From: Microbacterium immunditiarum
Lineage (GTDB): Bacteria > Actinomycetota > Actinomycetes > Actinomycetales > Microbacteriaceae
Reading direction: 5' to 3'
DNA: 64,000 bases
NCBI RefSeq assembly: GCF_013409785.1
Contig: NZ_JACCBV010000001.1
Location: 682,001 to 746,000 of the forward strand
Part shown: piece after piece, positions 1-8,386 of the stretch
How positions within the stretch are numbered: position 1 is the stretch's first letter
Layout of the letters: every line of letters starts with the position of its first letter
Notes under the pieces: generated by a model
What the model was told of the DNA's origin: nothing
Databases searched by the model: none
What the model saw: only the letters and a program-made list of their open reading frames with translations
Translations under genes and position numbers: made by a program

Positions 1-729
1 CGCTACCTCTCGGCCATGATCGTCGACCGCGACCACCACGTGCGGGCGGTGCTGCACGGCGCCGGTCGCTACGATCTCGCGGCGCTCGCGCCGGACTCCG
101 ACTACGCGCTCGTCGCGGTGCGCACGCTCGTCGACCCGCGCGACCCCGAGGACATCGCGGCGGTCGCCGCGGTGCAGGACGAGATCGGAGTGGAGGCGGC
201 ATCCGCCCGGCCCTTCGAACTGCCCGACTACGACATCGCCTCGATGGACGCCACCCGCGCGGCGCTGCTTCAACTCGCCGCCGGACTCCGCGGGTTCGAC
301 CGCATGTTCGGCGGGGCCGGCGAGGTCGATCCGGTGCGCCACCTCATCGGCACGGCGGCCGGCTGGGGAGGGTTGCCGTCGAGCGAGGCGTCGTATGTCG
401 GCTTCGATCCGCAGCGGCCCGTCGGGCGCTACGACCTCACGCTGCGCGACGTGCCGGTCGACGCGTTCTGGTCGATCTCGGTGTACAACGCAGAGGGCTT
501 CTTCGAGAAGAACGACGAGGGCCGCTATACCGTGAACAGCATCACAGGAGTTCCCGATGCCGACGGTGCGATCACCGTGCGATTCCGGCCGCCGGGCGAC
601 GCCGGCGAGCCGAACGCGATACCCGTCCCCGAGGGCTGGAACTACCTCTTGAGGCTCTACCGCCCGCGGGCCGAGTTCTTCGACGGAGCGTGGAGACTGC
701 CCGAGCTGGTGGACGCTCCTGACCACTGA
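1..729 (+). CDS. DUF1254/DUF1214-type protein, C-terminal part (5' truncated by window edge)
   Basis: The reading frame is open from the first base, so the gene starts outside the window; the first ATG at 16 is not claimed as the start. About 242 residues are visible. The C-terminal half (residues about 130-235) has the pattern of DUF1214: an RYDLTLRDVPVDAFWSISVYN segment, then FFEKNDEGRYTVNS and a closing NWYLLRLYRP-like motif (here NYLLRLYRP). Family members are often exported or cell-envelope proteins of unknown enzymatic role. A hairpin follows 47 nt after the stop. The family call rests on recognised motifs; no function is proposed. Confidence 0.75.
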   Translation, partial: RYLSAMIVDRDHHVRAVLHGAGRYDLAALAPDSDYALVAVRTLVDPRDPEDIAAVAAVQDEIGVEAASARPFELPDYDIASMDATRAALLQLAAGLRGFDRMFGGAGEVDPVRHLIGTAAGWGGLPSSEASYVGFDPQRPVGRYDLTLRDVPVDAFWSISVYNAEGFFEKNDEGRYTVNSITGVPDADGAITVRFRPPGDAGEPNAIPVPEGWNYLLRLYRPRAEFFDGAWRLPELVDAPDH

Positions 730-775
730 TCGCGACGAAAACTGAAAGTTTCCTGAGAGAGCGACGCGGCTGTAT

Positions 776-793
776 GTCCCCCAAATGGGGGAC
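776..793. terminator. GTCCCCC-AAAT-GGGGGAC hairpin in the 730-944 gap
   Basis: A perfect 7-bp stem with an AAAT loop lies 47 nt after the first gene and before the converging Pr6Pr gene. It has no clear T-run, so it may instead be a regulatory palindrome: a TAGTCT box follows at about 799. The rest of the 730-944 gap shows nothing I can interpret. Confidence 0.4.
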
Positions 794-944
794 AAGCTAG
801 TCTGGCATTCGTCACGCCGGCACTGGGGGCCGAAGACGTGACGCTGGGGGGTTCAAGGGCTGGGGTCCAAGGCCTTCCGATCTTGGGAAAACCTCGGGCG
901 CGCCTGACTGCAGCGGGCGCGCCTGAGGGTACCGGGATCACCGC

Positions 945-1700
945 CTACGGGGCCACCGCCGGTTCCTGCTCGGGTGCGGCTGCGGCATCCGTCTCGCCCA
1001 CGCCTGTTCGCCGGCGCCACCACACGACGAGCGCGCCGATGCCGAGGATGACTGCCGCGATCGCGACGACGTAGACGGCGACGCCGGGGTACCCCGGGAT
1101 GGGCTCGAGGGCCGTGTTGTTCGGGTTGAGAAACGGGTACGGATACCAGTACGGATCGCCCGTGACGGGGTTCACCGTGAGGGGACCACGGGCCAGCGTG
1201 TACACCGCCCACAGGATCGGGAACGCGGCGACGATCCAGACGGTCGACCACGGCACACGGCGCCGGGGGGGTCCGACGAAGACATCGACCAGGAGGAAGA
1301 CCGGTCCGATCAGGTGCAGGATCTCGTTCGACCACGGGATCGGCTCGCTCCCCTGCGGCAGCTCGATGTTGCGCAGCAGCGTGTTGTAGACGACCCCCGT
1401 GACGACCATGTACGTGCTCACGCACGTGAGCGCGACCGCGAGGGGTGCCGGCTCGGCATCCGCCTTTCGTCCTCGCCTCCAGTACCAGACCACGGCCCAC
1501 AACAGCACGCCCGCTGCGGCGGTGTTCGAGAGGATCGTGAAGAAGCTGAAGAAGTTCACGATCGTGACCGAGACGTCGCGCCCGAGCTCGGCGGCCGTGC
1601 CGACCGACTTCGCGAGCTGGGCGACGACCGCCGCGATGATCGCCAGCGCCATCACGGCGCGAGCGGCCGACCAGACGGACGCCATCGTCGTGCTTCGCAT
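945..1700 (-). CDS. Pr6Pr family integral membrane protein
   Basis: A 251-residue polytopic membrane protein with about six hydrophobic segments: near residues 12-30, 45-70, 88-108, 125-140, 150-170 and 205-225. Features match the actinobacterial Pr6Pr family: an SVTIVNFFSFFTILSN segment after the first helix, a VYNTLLR loop, and a YPFLNP motif late in the chain. The tail after about residue 228 is charged and Pro/Ala-rich. No function is known. The start ATG at 1700 is preceded by TAAGGT (1707-1712) with only 6 nt between and no Shine-Dalgarno, so the mRNA is probably leaderless. Confidence 0.8.
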   Translation of the reverse strand: MRSTTMASVWSAARAVMALAIIAAVVAQLAKSVGTAAELGRDVSVTIVNFFSFFTILSNTAAAGVLLWAVVWYWRRGRKADAEPAPLAVALTCVSTYMVVTGVVYNTLLRNIELPQGSEPIPWSNEILHLIGPVFLLVDVFVGPPRRRVPWSTVWIVAAFPILWAVYTLARGPLTVNPVTGDPYWYPYPFLNPNNTALEPIPGYPGVAVYVVAIAAVILGIGALVVWWRRRTGVGETDAAAAPEQEPAVAP

Positions 1701-1858
1701 GCGCTCACCTTAGCGGCGCAATGACTGCTGACCGGGGGATTTCGCGGATGCCGCGCCGTCGCGCCGCGGCACCGATGGCTCCCGGGGACCCGATGGGCGG
1801 GGCATCCGGGGCGCGTCGATAGGATGGGGTGTAACCGTCCGCAAGCGGGGGAGAGCCC

Positions 1859-3145
1859 ATGCCAGGCATCGTGATCGTCGGAGTGCAGTGGGGAGACGAG
1901 GGCAAGGGCAAAGCCACTGACCTGCTCGGCGATCGCACCGACTGGGTCGTCAAGTTCAACGGCGGCAACAACGCGGGCCACACCGTCGTGATCGGCGATG
2001 AGAAGTACGCGCTGCACCTGCTTCCGTCGGGCATCCTCTCGCCGGGCGTGAACGCCGTCATCGGCAACGGCGTCGTCGTCGACCTCGAGGTGCTCTTCGC
2101 CGAACTCGAGGCGCTGCACGCCCGCGGCGTCGACACCTCCCGCCTGCGCGTGAGCGCGAACGCGCACATCATCACGCAGTACCACCGGACGCTCGACAAG
2201 GTGACCGAGCGCTTCCTCGGCAAGCGTCAGATCGGAACGACGGGTCGAGGCATCGGGCCGGCGTACGCCGACAAGATCAACCGCGTCGGCATCCGCGTGC
2301 AGGACCTGTTCGACGAGAACATCCTGCGCCAGAAGGTCGAGGGCGCCCTCGACCAGAAGAACCACCTCCTGCTCAAGGTCTACAACCGCCGCGCGATCAC
2401 GGTCGACGAGGTCGTCGAAGACCTGCTGTCGTACGTCGAGCGCCTGCGTCCGCTCGTCGCCGACACGTCCCTGCTCCTCAACGACGCGCTCGACAGCGGC
2501 GACGTCGTGGTGTTCGAGGGCGGGCAGGCGACGATGCTCGACGTCGACCACGGCACGTACCCGTTCGTGACGTCGTCGTCGGCGACCGCGGGCGGCGCCG
2601 CGACGGGCTCGGGCGTCGGCCCCAACCGCCTCGATCGCATCGTCGGGATCGTGAAGGCGTACACCACGCGCGTCGGGTCGGGCCCCTTCCCCACCGAGCT
2701 GCACGACGAGAAGGGCGACTGGCTGCGCTCGCGCGGCTTCGAGTTCGGCACGACGACCGGCCGTCCGCGCCGCGTCGGCTGGTACGACGCGCCCCTCACG
2801 CGCTACGCGACGCGCATCAACGGCATCACCGACCTCGTGCTCACGAAGCTCGACATCCTCACCGGGCTCGAGCAGATCCCCGTGTGCGTCGCCTACCACG
2901 TCGAGGGCGAGCGGTTCGACGACGTCCCGGTCAGCCAGTCCGACTTCCACCACGCGAAGCCGATCTACGAGTACTTCCCGGGCTGGAGCGAAGACATCAG
3001 CACCGCGCGCTCGTTCGACGACCTGCCTCAGGCCGCGCGCGACTACGTGCTCGCGCTCGAGGAGATGAGCGGAACCCGCATCTCCGTCATCGGCGTCGGC
3101 GCCGCACGCGACGCGGTGGTCGTGCGGCACGACCTCATCGACTGA
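1859..3145 (+). CDS. purA: adenylosuccinate synthetase
   Basis: Joins IMP and aspartate using GTP to give adenylosuccinate, the first committed step from IMP to AMP. At 428 residues it is full length for bacterial PurA. The N-terminal WGDEGKGK loop (residues about 11-18) binds GTP and supplies the catalytic Asp; NGGNNAGHT follows at about 38-46, and [13 protein letters not shown] at about 122-134 is the IMP-binding signature. A GGGGGAGAG ribosome binding site lies 6-7 nt before the ATG, and TAGGAT at 1820-1825 may be the -10 box. It is transcribed alone and is one of eight pur genes scattered through the window. Confidence 0.97.
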   Translation: MPGIVIVGVQWGDEGKGKATDLLGDRTDWVVKFNGGNNAGHTVVIGDEKYALHLLPSGILSPGVNAVIGNGVVVDLEVLFAELEALHARGVDTSRLRVSANAHIITQYHRTLDKVTERFLGKRQIGTTGRGIGPAYADKINRVGIRVQDLFDENILRQKVEGALDQKNHLLLKVYNRRAITVDEVVEDLLSYVERLRPLVADTSLLLNDALDSGDVVVFEGGQATMLDVDHGTYPFVTSSSATAGGAATGSGVGPNRLDRIVGIVKAYTTRVGSGPFPTELHDEKGDWLRSRGFEFGTTTGRPRRVGWYDAPLTRYATRINGITDLVLTKLDILTGLEQIPVCVAYHVEGERFDDVPVSQSDFHHAKPIYEYFPGWSEDISTARSFDDLPQAARDYVLALEEMSGTRISVIGVGAARDAVVVRHDLID

Positions 3146-3192
3146 TCGGGGCGCTCGTGTCGGTGCACCGCGAGCCCGTTTCCCTTCGCCCG

Positions 3193-3261
3193 GATCAGGA
3201 CATCCGGTGTGCGCAGGAGGTTCCGGCCGGGATCGTCCTGTCCTCGCCGGATGTCCTGATC
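3193..3261. repeat. four-armed intergenic palindrome after purA
   Basis: The outer arms GATCAGGACATCCGG (3193-3207) and CCGGATGTCCTGATC (3247-3261) are perfect complements centred on 3227. Nested inside are CAGGA (3214-3218)/TCCTG (3236-3240) and TTCCGG/CCGGGA, all on the same centre. The core word CAGGAnnTCCGG therefore appears twice forward and then twice reversed. It may also terminate purA. It ends 26 nt before the next start. Confidence 0.75.
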
Positions 3262-3287
3262 TCGGCGAGGGTTCGGAAGGGGAGCGC

Positions 3288-4550
3288 GTGAGGTTCTGGC
3301 TCGGCGGGTACACGCCCGAGATGGAGGGCTCCGCGCGCGGCATCGGCGGTCTGCTTGCGGGCGCTCCGGACGACCCTCTCGCGGGCGGTCCGCTCGCGTA
3401 CACGGGCGGTGTCGTGCGCGCGCGCCGCGAGGACGAGATTCCGGATGCCGCAGCAGCCGACCCTTCGATCGCGCGCGACCCCGCGGCGATGGGCTCGCCG
3501 TCGTGGCTGGCGGCGCATCCGCGACTCGATGTCGTGTACGCCGCGCTCGAAGGCTCCGCGCAGGTCGTCGCCCTGCGCCGTGCGGGCGACTCCGAGCTGG
3601 AGTACCTCGGCGCGCCCGTTCCGGTGGGAGACACCGTGTGCCACGTCGCGGTCGCGCCGGACGCGTCGTCGCTCGTCGCCTCCGCGTGGGGCGACGGCAA
3701 GGTCGTGCGGGTCGCGCTCGATGCCGCGGGGCGGCCTGGGCGGCCGGTGACGGCGGCCGCGGCATCCGACCCCTACGGCGACGACTCCGACGAGGCATCC
3801 GCGGCGACATTCGCGTCGGCCGGTGCCATCGACCTCGCGGCGGCCGCCCGCGCGCTGCGCGAGGCTGCGGGTGAGGAGTATGCGCACTTCGTGCCCGACC
3901 ACGACGCCGCGCCCGCGCCCGAGCCCGGGACCGATGCCGCGGAGGAGCCCGCGCGCACCTCGCGCGCGCACGCGGCGGCGTTCCTGCCGGATGGCCGCAT
4001 CGCGACGACCGACCTCGGGTTCGACCTCGTGCGCATCTGGCGCGACACCGCCACCGGGTTGCGCCTCGACCACGAGGTCGTCCTGCCGAAGGGATGCGGT
4101 CCGCGGCATATGGTCGTGCACCCGAGCGGGCACCTCCACGTCGTGACCGAGTTCTCGGGCGAGGTCTTCACGCTCGGGCGCGATCGCGAGGGTCGGTGGC
4201 GCGTGCTCGCGGGCACCGCCGCATCGCCGGCGGCCGGCCTCGGCGACACCGGTGCCGAGCTCGCGATGTCGCGCGACGGGCAGTTCCTCTACGCCGGTCT
4301 GCGCGGCTCGAACACGATCGCGACGCTGCGCGTGCGCGGCGCGGGCGAGACGGTGGAGCCGGTGGCCCTCGCCGACTCGGGGGTCGACTGGCCCCGCCAT
4401 CACCTCTTGGTCCGCGACACCCTGCTGGTCGCGGGCCAGCGCTCCAACGAGGTCGTGTCGCTCACGCTCGACGAGCGCACCGGAGCTCCCGGGCGCGTGC
4501 GGCACCGCGCGGAGGTGCCGTCGCCGTCCTGCATCCTTCCGGCGCGTTGA
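3288..4550 (+). CDS. lactonase-family beta-propeller protein
   Basis: About 420 residues, resembling the 6-phosphogluconolactonase/3-carboxymuconate cyclase seven-bladed propeller family. It begins FWLGGYTPEM; WLAAHPRLDVVYAA, HVAVAPDASSLVASAWGDG, LPKGCGPRHMVVHPSG and ELAMSRDGQFLYAGLRG are typical blade motifs. GTG 3288 is preferred over the upstream GTG-type start at 3207 because GGAAGGGGA sits just before it and the earlier start would run through the palindrome at 3193-3261. An Asp/Glu/Pro-rich insert lies at about residues 195-240. There is no signal peptide, so it is probably cytosolic. The substrate is not predictable from sequence. Confidence 0.75.
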   Translation: MRFWLGGYTPEMEGSARGIGGLLAGAPDDPLAGGPLAYTGGVVRARREDEIPDAAAADPSIARDPAAMGSPSWLAAHPRLDVVYAALEGSAQVVALRRAGDSELEYLGAPVPVGDTVCHVAVAPDASSLVASAWGDGKVVRVALDAAGRPGRPVTAAAASDPYGDDSDEASAATFASAGAIDLAAAARALREAAGEEYAHFVPDHDAAPAPEPGTDAAEEPARTSRAHAAAFLPDGRIATTDLGFDLVRIWRDTATGLRLDHEVVLPKGCGPRHMVVHPSGHLHVVTEFSGEVFTLGRDREGRWRVLAGTAASPAAGLGDTGAELAMSRDGQFLYAGLRGSNTIATLRVRGAGETVEPVALADSGVDWPRHHLLVRDTLLVAGQRSNEVVSLTLDERTGAPGRVRHRAEVPSPSCILPAR

Positions 4551-4584
4551 CCACGGGCGCACCGGGGGCGCCGGCGGCAGCCCG

Positions 4585-5766
4585 CTACTCCTTCGCGTCC
4601 TGCCTCGGAATGAGCACCTGCTTGATGATGAGCAGGATCGACGCCGTCACCGGGATCGCGACGAGAGCGCCGAGCAGGCCGAGCAGCGTGCCGCCGACGA
4701 GTGCGCCGATGACGACGAGCGCCCCCGGCACCGAGATCGTCTTGTTCATCACGCGTGGGGTGAGCAGGTATGCCTCGATCTGCATGTACACGAGGTAGAT
4801 GGCGGCGAAGATGAGCGCCGGCACCCATCCCGTGAAGAGCGCGACCGTCGTGGCGATGACCCAGTACAGCACCGAGCCGATGAGCGGTATCAGCGTGATC
4901 GCGAAGGCGAGCACCGCCATGAGCGCCGGGAACGGCAGTCCGAGTGCGAGGTGCAGGATGAACGCCACGACCGAGTTGCAGAAGGCGAGGATCACCATCC
5001 CCATGAGGTAGCCGCCGATGGAATCGGTGATCTCCTCGGTCATGCTCGCGACCTTCGCGCGGTTGCGGGCCGGCGCGAATCGATTGAACGACTCCTTGAT
5101 GACCGGCAGCGACGCGAGGAAGTACAGGCTCAGCACCAGCACGATGATGAGACCCGAGATCGTGGTGGCGACTCCCACGCCGATCCGGAGAATGCCTCCG
5201 CCGATCGCGGCGATGTTCGCGGGATTCGTCAGGAAGCCCTCGACCTCGCTGAGAATCGTGCCGATCTGATCGCCGACATTCGCCTGCAGCCACGCGTACA
5301 GGTCGGATGACTCGAAGTCGTCCACCATTTCGGGGATGGAGCCGATGAACTGTGCGATCTGCGTGACGACAGCAGGCACGATCAGCCACAGGGCGACGAT
5401 CATGACGACGGCGAACGCCGCATAGACGATGACGATGGCCCATGGCCGCTTCACATTGCGCCGCTCGAACCAGCGCACGATCGGGTCGAGTCCGAGAGCG
5501 GCGAACAGGGCGAAGACGATGTAGATGATGATCGTCGACAGGTTCGAGACCGCGACGCCGAGCACGAACGCGAACAGACCGCCCAGCGTGATGAAGAAGC
5601 CGAGGGCGACCGGATGGTTGATGTGCGCCAATCGCGCGGGAGGTGACGCCTGGGGTGGTGGAGCGTCGAAGATCGAGACGGCGGGGTCGGCAACCGCCGC
5701 ATCTGTGCCGGCAGCCGGATCGGCTGCGACGGATTCAGGACCAGGGCTCGCCGTGCCGTCGCTCAT
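4585..5766 (-). CDS. AI-2E family (PerM-type) transporter
   Basis: A 393-residue polytopic membrane protein with the family layout: a low-complexity N-terminus (residues 1-50), two close pairs of helices near 50-95 and 110-150, a soluble middle, and a C-terminal helical bundle from about 245 with VLAFAITLIPLIGSVLYW and MNKTISVPGALVVIGALVGG. Family members include putative autoinducer exporters and Na+/H+ antiporters, so the substrate stays open. The start ATG 5766 is preceded by TAGAGT (5773-5778) with a 6-nt gap, implying a leaderless mRNA. It converges with the lactonase-like gene across 34 nt. Confidence 0.85.
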   Translation of the reverse strand: MSDGTASPGPESVAADPAAGTDAAVADPAVSIFDAPPPQASPPARLAHINHPVALGFFITLGGLFAFVLGVAVSNLSTIIIYIVFALFAALGLDPIVRWFERRNVKRPWAIVIVYAAFAVVMIVALWLIVPAVVTQIAQFIGSIPEMVDDFESSDLYAWLQANVGDQIGTILSEVEGFLTNPANIAAIGGGILRIGVGVATTISGLIIVLVLSLYFLASLPVIKESFNRFAPARNRAKVASMTEEITDSIGGYLMGMVILAFCNSVVAFILHLALGLPFPALMAVLAFAITLIPLIGSVLYWVIATTVALFTGWVPALIFAAIYLVYMQIEAYLLTPRVMNKTISVPGALVVIGALVGGTLLGLLGALVAIPVTASILLIIKQVLIPRQDAKE

Positions 5767-5845
5767 GCGAACACTCTAGGACCGCGCGCCCTCACCGCGC
5801 CGGAACCCGAGGGCACCGGTATCGTCGGAGGTCGAGGAGGACGCC

Positions 5846-6145
5846 ATGACAGACGACGCCGACCCGACGGGCACTCTGCTGCGACTGCGGGCCAGTATCG
5901 ACAACATCGACGCCGCCCTCATCTATCTCCTCGCGGAGCGGTTCCGCTGCACGAAGCAGGTCGGCGAGCTCAAGGCCGAGCACGGGCTCCCGCCCTCCGA
6001 CCCCGCGCGGGAGGAGCAGCAGATCGCCCGTCTGCGCCGTCTGGCCGAAGACGCCGACCTCGACCCCGAGTTCGCGCAGAAGTGGTTCACGTTCGTCGTG
6101 GCCGAGGTGATCCGTCACCACACCGCCGTCGCCAACGGCCGCTGA
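5846..6145 (+). CDS. AroQ-type chorismate mutase
   Basis: A 99-residue all-helical protein, the usual size for stand-alone AroQ chorismate mutases, which convert chorismate to prephenate for Phe/Tyr synthesis. RASIDNIDAALIYLLAERF matches the first long helix, whose Arg and the following RFRCTKQVGELK region line the active site; the final helix contains FVVAEVIRHH. AGGAGGAC just before the ATG is a strong ribosome binding site, and a TATCGT -10 candidate lies near 5820. A bidirectional terminator separates it from the converging ABC operon. Confidence 0.85.
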   Translation: MTDDADPTGTLLRLRASIDNIDAALIYLLAERFRCTKQVGELKAEHGLPPSDPAREEQQIARLRRLAEDADLDPEFAQKWFTFVVAEVIRHHTAVANGR

Positions 6146-6163
6146 AACCGGCGGCGGAAAGAG

Positions 6164-6203
6164 CGGATGCCCCGACCCGCGTTGGGGCCGAGGCATCCGT
6201 TTC
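6164..6203. terminator. bidirectional terminator made of CGGATGCC/GGCATCCG
   Basis: CGGATGCC (6164-6171) pairs with GGCATCCG (6192-6199), with further interrupted pairing inside and a short T-run after. It lies between the converging chorismate mutase and ABC permease genes. Confidence 0.75.
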
Positions 6204-6232
6204 CCCGGGCGAAGCCCGATTCCCGAGGCGTC

Positions 6233-6928
6233 TCAGGGCACCGCACGCCGCAGCGTGAGGAACGAGATCGCCGCGAGCACCGCGCCGAGGAGCAGCCCCC
6301 ACAGACCGAGGCCGAGCGCGCCCTGGGCGCCGATCCAGCCGAACACCTGCCCCCACGCCTCGAGCAGTCCGGTGAGGAACATCCCGAGCACCAGGAGGGC
6401 CGCGATCCCCGCGAGGACGGCTGTGAGCACGACCGATCCGAACCGCTTGTAGATCGTCGCCGCCCAGAATCCGACGACGAAGAACAGCATCGTGACCGCG
6501 AAGAAGAACAGGGCGGCGCCGAGCGGGCCCGCCTCCCAGATCCATGGCAGGTAGAAGAAGTAGCCGTTCATGCCCCACCCGCCGGTGGCGTTCTCGATGA
6601 CACCGCCGATCACGAACACCGCGGAGAGGATCGCTCCGGTCATCGCGGCGGCGAGCAGCGTTCCGAGGTAGAACTCGCGCCGCGTTACGCTCATCGCCTG
6701 CGAGAACGGAAACGTGAGCGTGAGCGACTGCACGCCCACGACCGCGAAGTACCACAGGGGGGCTTGGGCGCCGCCGCCGTACAGCGGGCTGTCGGCGCCG
6801 GCGTTGCGGATGATGGCGTAGATCGCGAGGGTGATCAGCAATGAACCGCCGAGCACCATGAGAGGCACCCAGATGTAGGTCTGGCGGTTGATCAGCTGCA
6901 TGCGGACGACGTTGACGGTGCGGTTCAT
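6233..6928 (-). CDS. ABC transporter permease subunit
   Basis: A 231-residue protein with about six membrane segments: residues about 18-38, 52-72, 95-118, 130-158, 168-190 and 195-215. It is the last gene of a GntR-ATPase-permease operon; its start overlaps the ATPase stop by 4 nt, which suggests translational coupling. QAMSVTRREFYLGTLLAAA is the cytoplasmic loop before the third helix seen in ABC-2-like permeases. The small size and partner fit an exporter or lipid/antibiotic resistance system similar in plan to YtrA-controlled operons. The substrate is unknown. Confidence 0.8.
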   Translation of the reverse strand: MNRTVNVVRMQLINRQTYIWVPLMVLGGSLLITLAIYAIIRNAGADSPLYGGGAQAPLWYFAVVGVQSLTLTFPFSQAMSVTRREFYLGTLLAAAMTGAILSAVFVIGGVIENATGGWGMNGYFFYLPWIWEAGPLGAALFFFAVTMLFFVVGFWAATIYKRFGSVVLTAVLAGIAALLVLGMFLTGLLEAWGQVFGWIGAQGALGLGLWGLLLGAVLAAISFLTLRRAVP

Positions 6929-7875
6929 CGCAGAGCTCCTTCGTCGAGGTCGGCGTCGGTGGAGGAGGCCGCAGAGGCGGATGCGGCGGCGCCGGCCGCC
7001 GTGCCCGAGACGTGCTGCGTCAAGCGCACGATGAGCTGCTGCAGCGACACCGGGGCGAGGTCGAGTCCGGCCGCGGCGAGGCGCCCCCGCTCGGCGGCCG
7101 TGAGCGTGCCGAGGACGGTCACGCTGGAGACGTGCCCGAGGCTCTCGCGGTGGATCACCTCGCGTCCGGCGACGAATGCCTCGACTGCGGCGGAGTCGCC
7201 GACGATGTTCGTGGCGCGGTCGCGCACGGCATCCGTGTCTTCATCCATGATGATGCGCCCGCGATCGATCACGAGCACCTTCTCGATGAGGTTCGAGACC
7301 TCGTCGATCAGGTGGCTCGAGAGGATCACCGTGCGGGGGTGCTCGGCGTAGTCCTCGAGCAGGCGATCGTAGAAGATCTGGCGCGCGACGGCGTCGAGTC
7401 CGAGGTACGGCTCGTCGAAGAACGTGATCTCGGCGCGCGACGCGAGCCCGATGATGACCCCGACGGCCGAGAGCTGACCGCGCGAGAGCTTCTTGATGCG
7501 GCGCTTGACGGGCAGCTGGAAGTCGTCGATGAGGCGCTCGGCGAACTCCTGGTCCCAGTTCGGGAAGAAGAGTCGAGCCGTGTCGAACGCGTGGCGCGGC
7601 ATCGCGTCGTCGGGGTACTTCTGGCTCTCGCGCACGAAGCACATGCGGCTGAGCACGCGTGCGTTCTCGTACGGATGCTCGCCGAACACGCGCAGGTCGC
7701 CGCGTGTCGGGAAGTTCTGCGCCGTGAGGATCGACATCACGGTGGTCTTTCCGGCGCCGTTGCGCCCGAGCAGGCCGTAGATGGTGTCTTTCTCGATCGA
7801 GAAGCTCACGTCGTCGACCGCGAGCGTGTCGCGGTAGCGCTTCGTGAGACTCGTCACCTCGATCACGGAGGTCAT
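6925..7875 (-). CDS. ABC transporter ATP-binding protein
   Basis: A 316-residue ATPase with all nucleotide-binding motifs: Walker A GRNGAGKTT near residue 37-45, an LSRGQLSAVG signature at about 134-143 (the usual SGGQ is replaced by SRGQ), Walker B ITFFDEPYLGLD at about 155-166, and the H-loop in SSHLIDEVSN. The C-terminal third has the extension typical of exporter ATPases, ending in a low-complexity Ala/Ser tail. It overlaps both neighbours by 4 nt, so the three genes form one transcription and translation unit. It powers the small permease encoded next. Confidence 0.92.
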   Translation of the reverse strand: MTSVIEVTSLTKRYRDTLAVDDVSFSIEKDTIYGLLGRNGAGKTTVMSILTAQNFPTRGDLRVFGEHPYENARVLSRMCFVRESQKYPDDAMPRHAFDTARLFFPNWDQEFAERLIDDFQLPVKRRIKKLSRGQLSAVGVIIGLASRAEITFFDEPYLGLDAVARQIFYDRLLEDYAEHPRTVILSSHLIDEVSNLIEKVLVIDRGRIIMDEDTDAVRDRATNIVGDSAAVEAFVAGREVIHRESLGHVSSVTVLGTLTAAERGRLAAAGLDLAPVSLQQLIVRLTQHVSGTAAGAAASASAASSTDADLDEGALR

Positions 7876-8276
7876 CGGATCGTCCCTTCGGTGGTGGTCT
7901 GGTTCGGTTTCGAGGGCAGTTCGGCGTCGCGTTCGCGGATGAGGCGCGCGACGTCATCGGGCGTGAAGCCCAGCCTCCGCGCCTCGGTCATCAGCGGCTC
8001 GATGAAGTTGTCGGCGAACGCCGTCCGTCGCTCGGCGAGCAGCATCTCGCGCGCTCCAGTCGCGACGAACATGCCGATGCCGCGGCGCTTGTAGAGCACG
8101 CCCCGGTCGACGAGCATGGCGATCCCCTTCGCTGCGGTTGCGGGATTGATGCGATGGAAGGCGGCGAGCTCATTCGTCGATGGAGCCTGCGACTCTTCGG
8201 CCAGGCTGCCGTCGACGATGGCGTCTCCGACGCTCTCCGCGATCTGCACGTAGAGCGGTCGCCCCTCTTCGATCAC
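7872..8276 (-). CDS. GntR family regulator, YtrA type
   Basis: At 134 residues this is a short GntR protein: a winged helix at residues about 5-75 (PLYVQIAESVGDAIVDG, then INPATAAKGIAMLVDRGVLYKRRGIGMFV) followed by a helical tail of only about 55 residues. That size and its position as the first gene of an ABC operon define the YtrA subfamily, usually repressors of their own transporter. The GTG start at 8276 has CAGGGAG upstream. A TTACT/AGTAA palindrome overlaps its promoter (8302-8317), so autorepression is likely. Confidence 0.88.
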   Translation of the reverse strand: MIEEGRPLYVQIAESVGDAIVDGSLAEESQAPSTNELAAFHRINPATAAKGIAMLVDRGVLYKRRGIGMFVATGAREMLLAERRTAFADNFIEPLMTEARRLGFTPDDVARLIRERDAELPSKPNQTTTEGTIR

Positions 8277-8301
8277 ACGTGCTCCCTGGTTCGGTGGTGC
8301 A

Positions 8302-8341
8302 TTACTCGACTAAGTAACCATACAACCCCGTTGCGTGTCAA
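8302..8341 (-). promoter_or_regulatory. promoter and palindromic operator of the GntR-ABC operon
   Basis: On the minus strand TTGACA (8336-8341) is followed after 17-18 nt by GTTACT/TTACTT. The palindrome TTACTCGACTAAGTAA (8302-8317), with 5-bp TTACT/AGTAA arms, covers this -10 region. A repressor bound here would block RNA polymerase, as known for YtrA-type regulators. Confidence 0.65.
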
Positions 8342-8386
8342 CTGCGAGCCGGGGTGACATCCTGAGAGCGGCGAGAGGAGGGCCGG

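Noticed and set aside
730-944. A promoter and small gene after the 776-793 hairpin
   Set aside because: TAGTCT at about 799 is a fair -10, but the frames that follow (for example from 838) have no ribosome binding site or protein-like composition.
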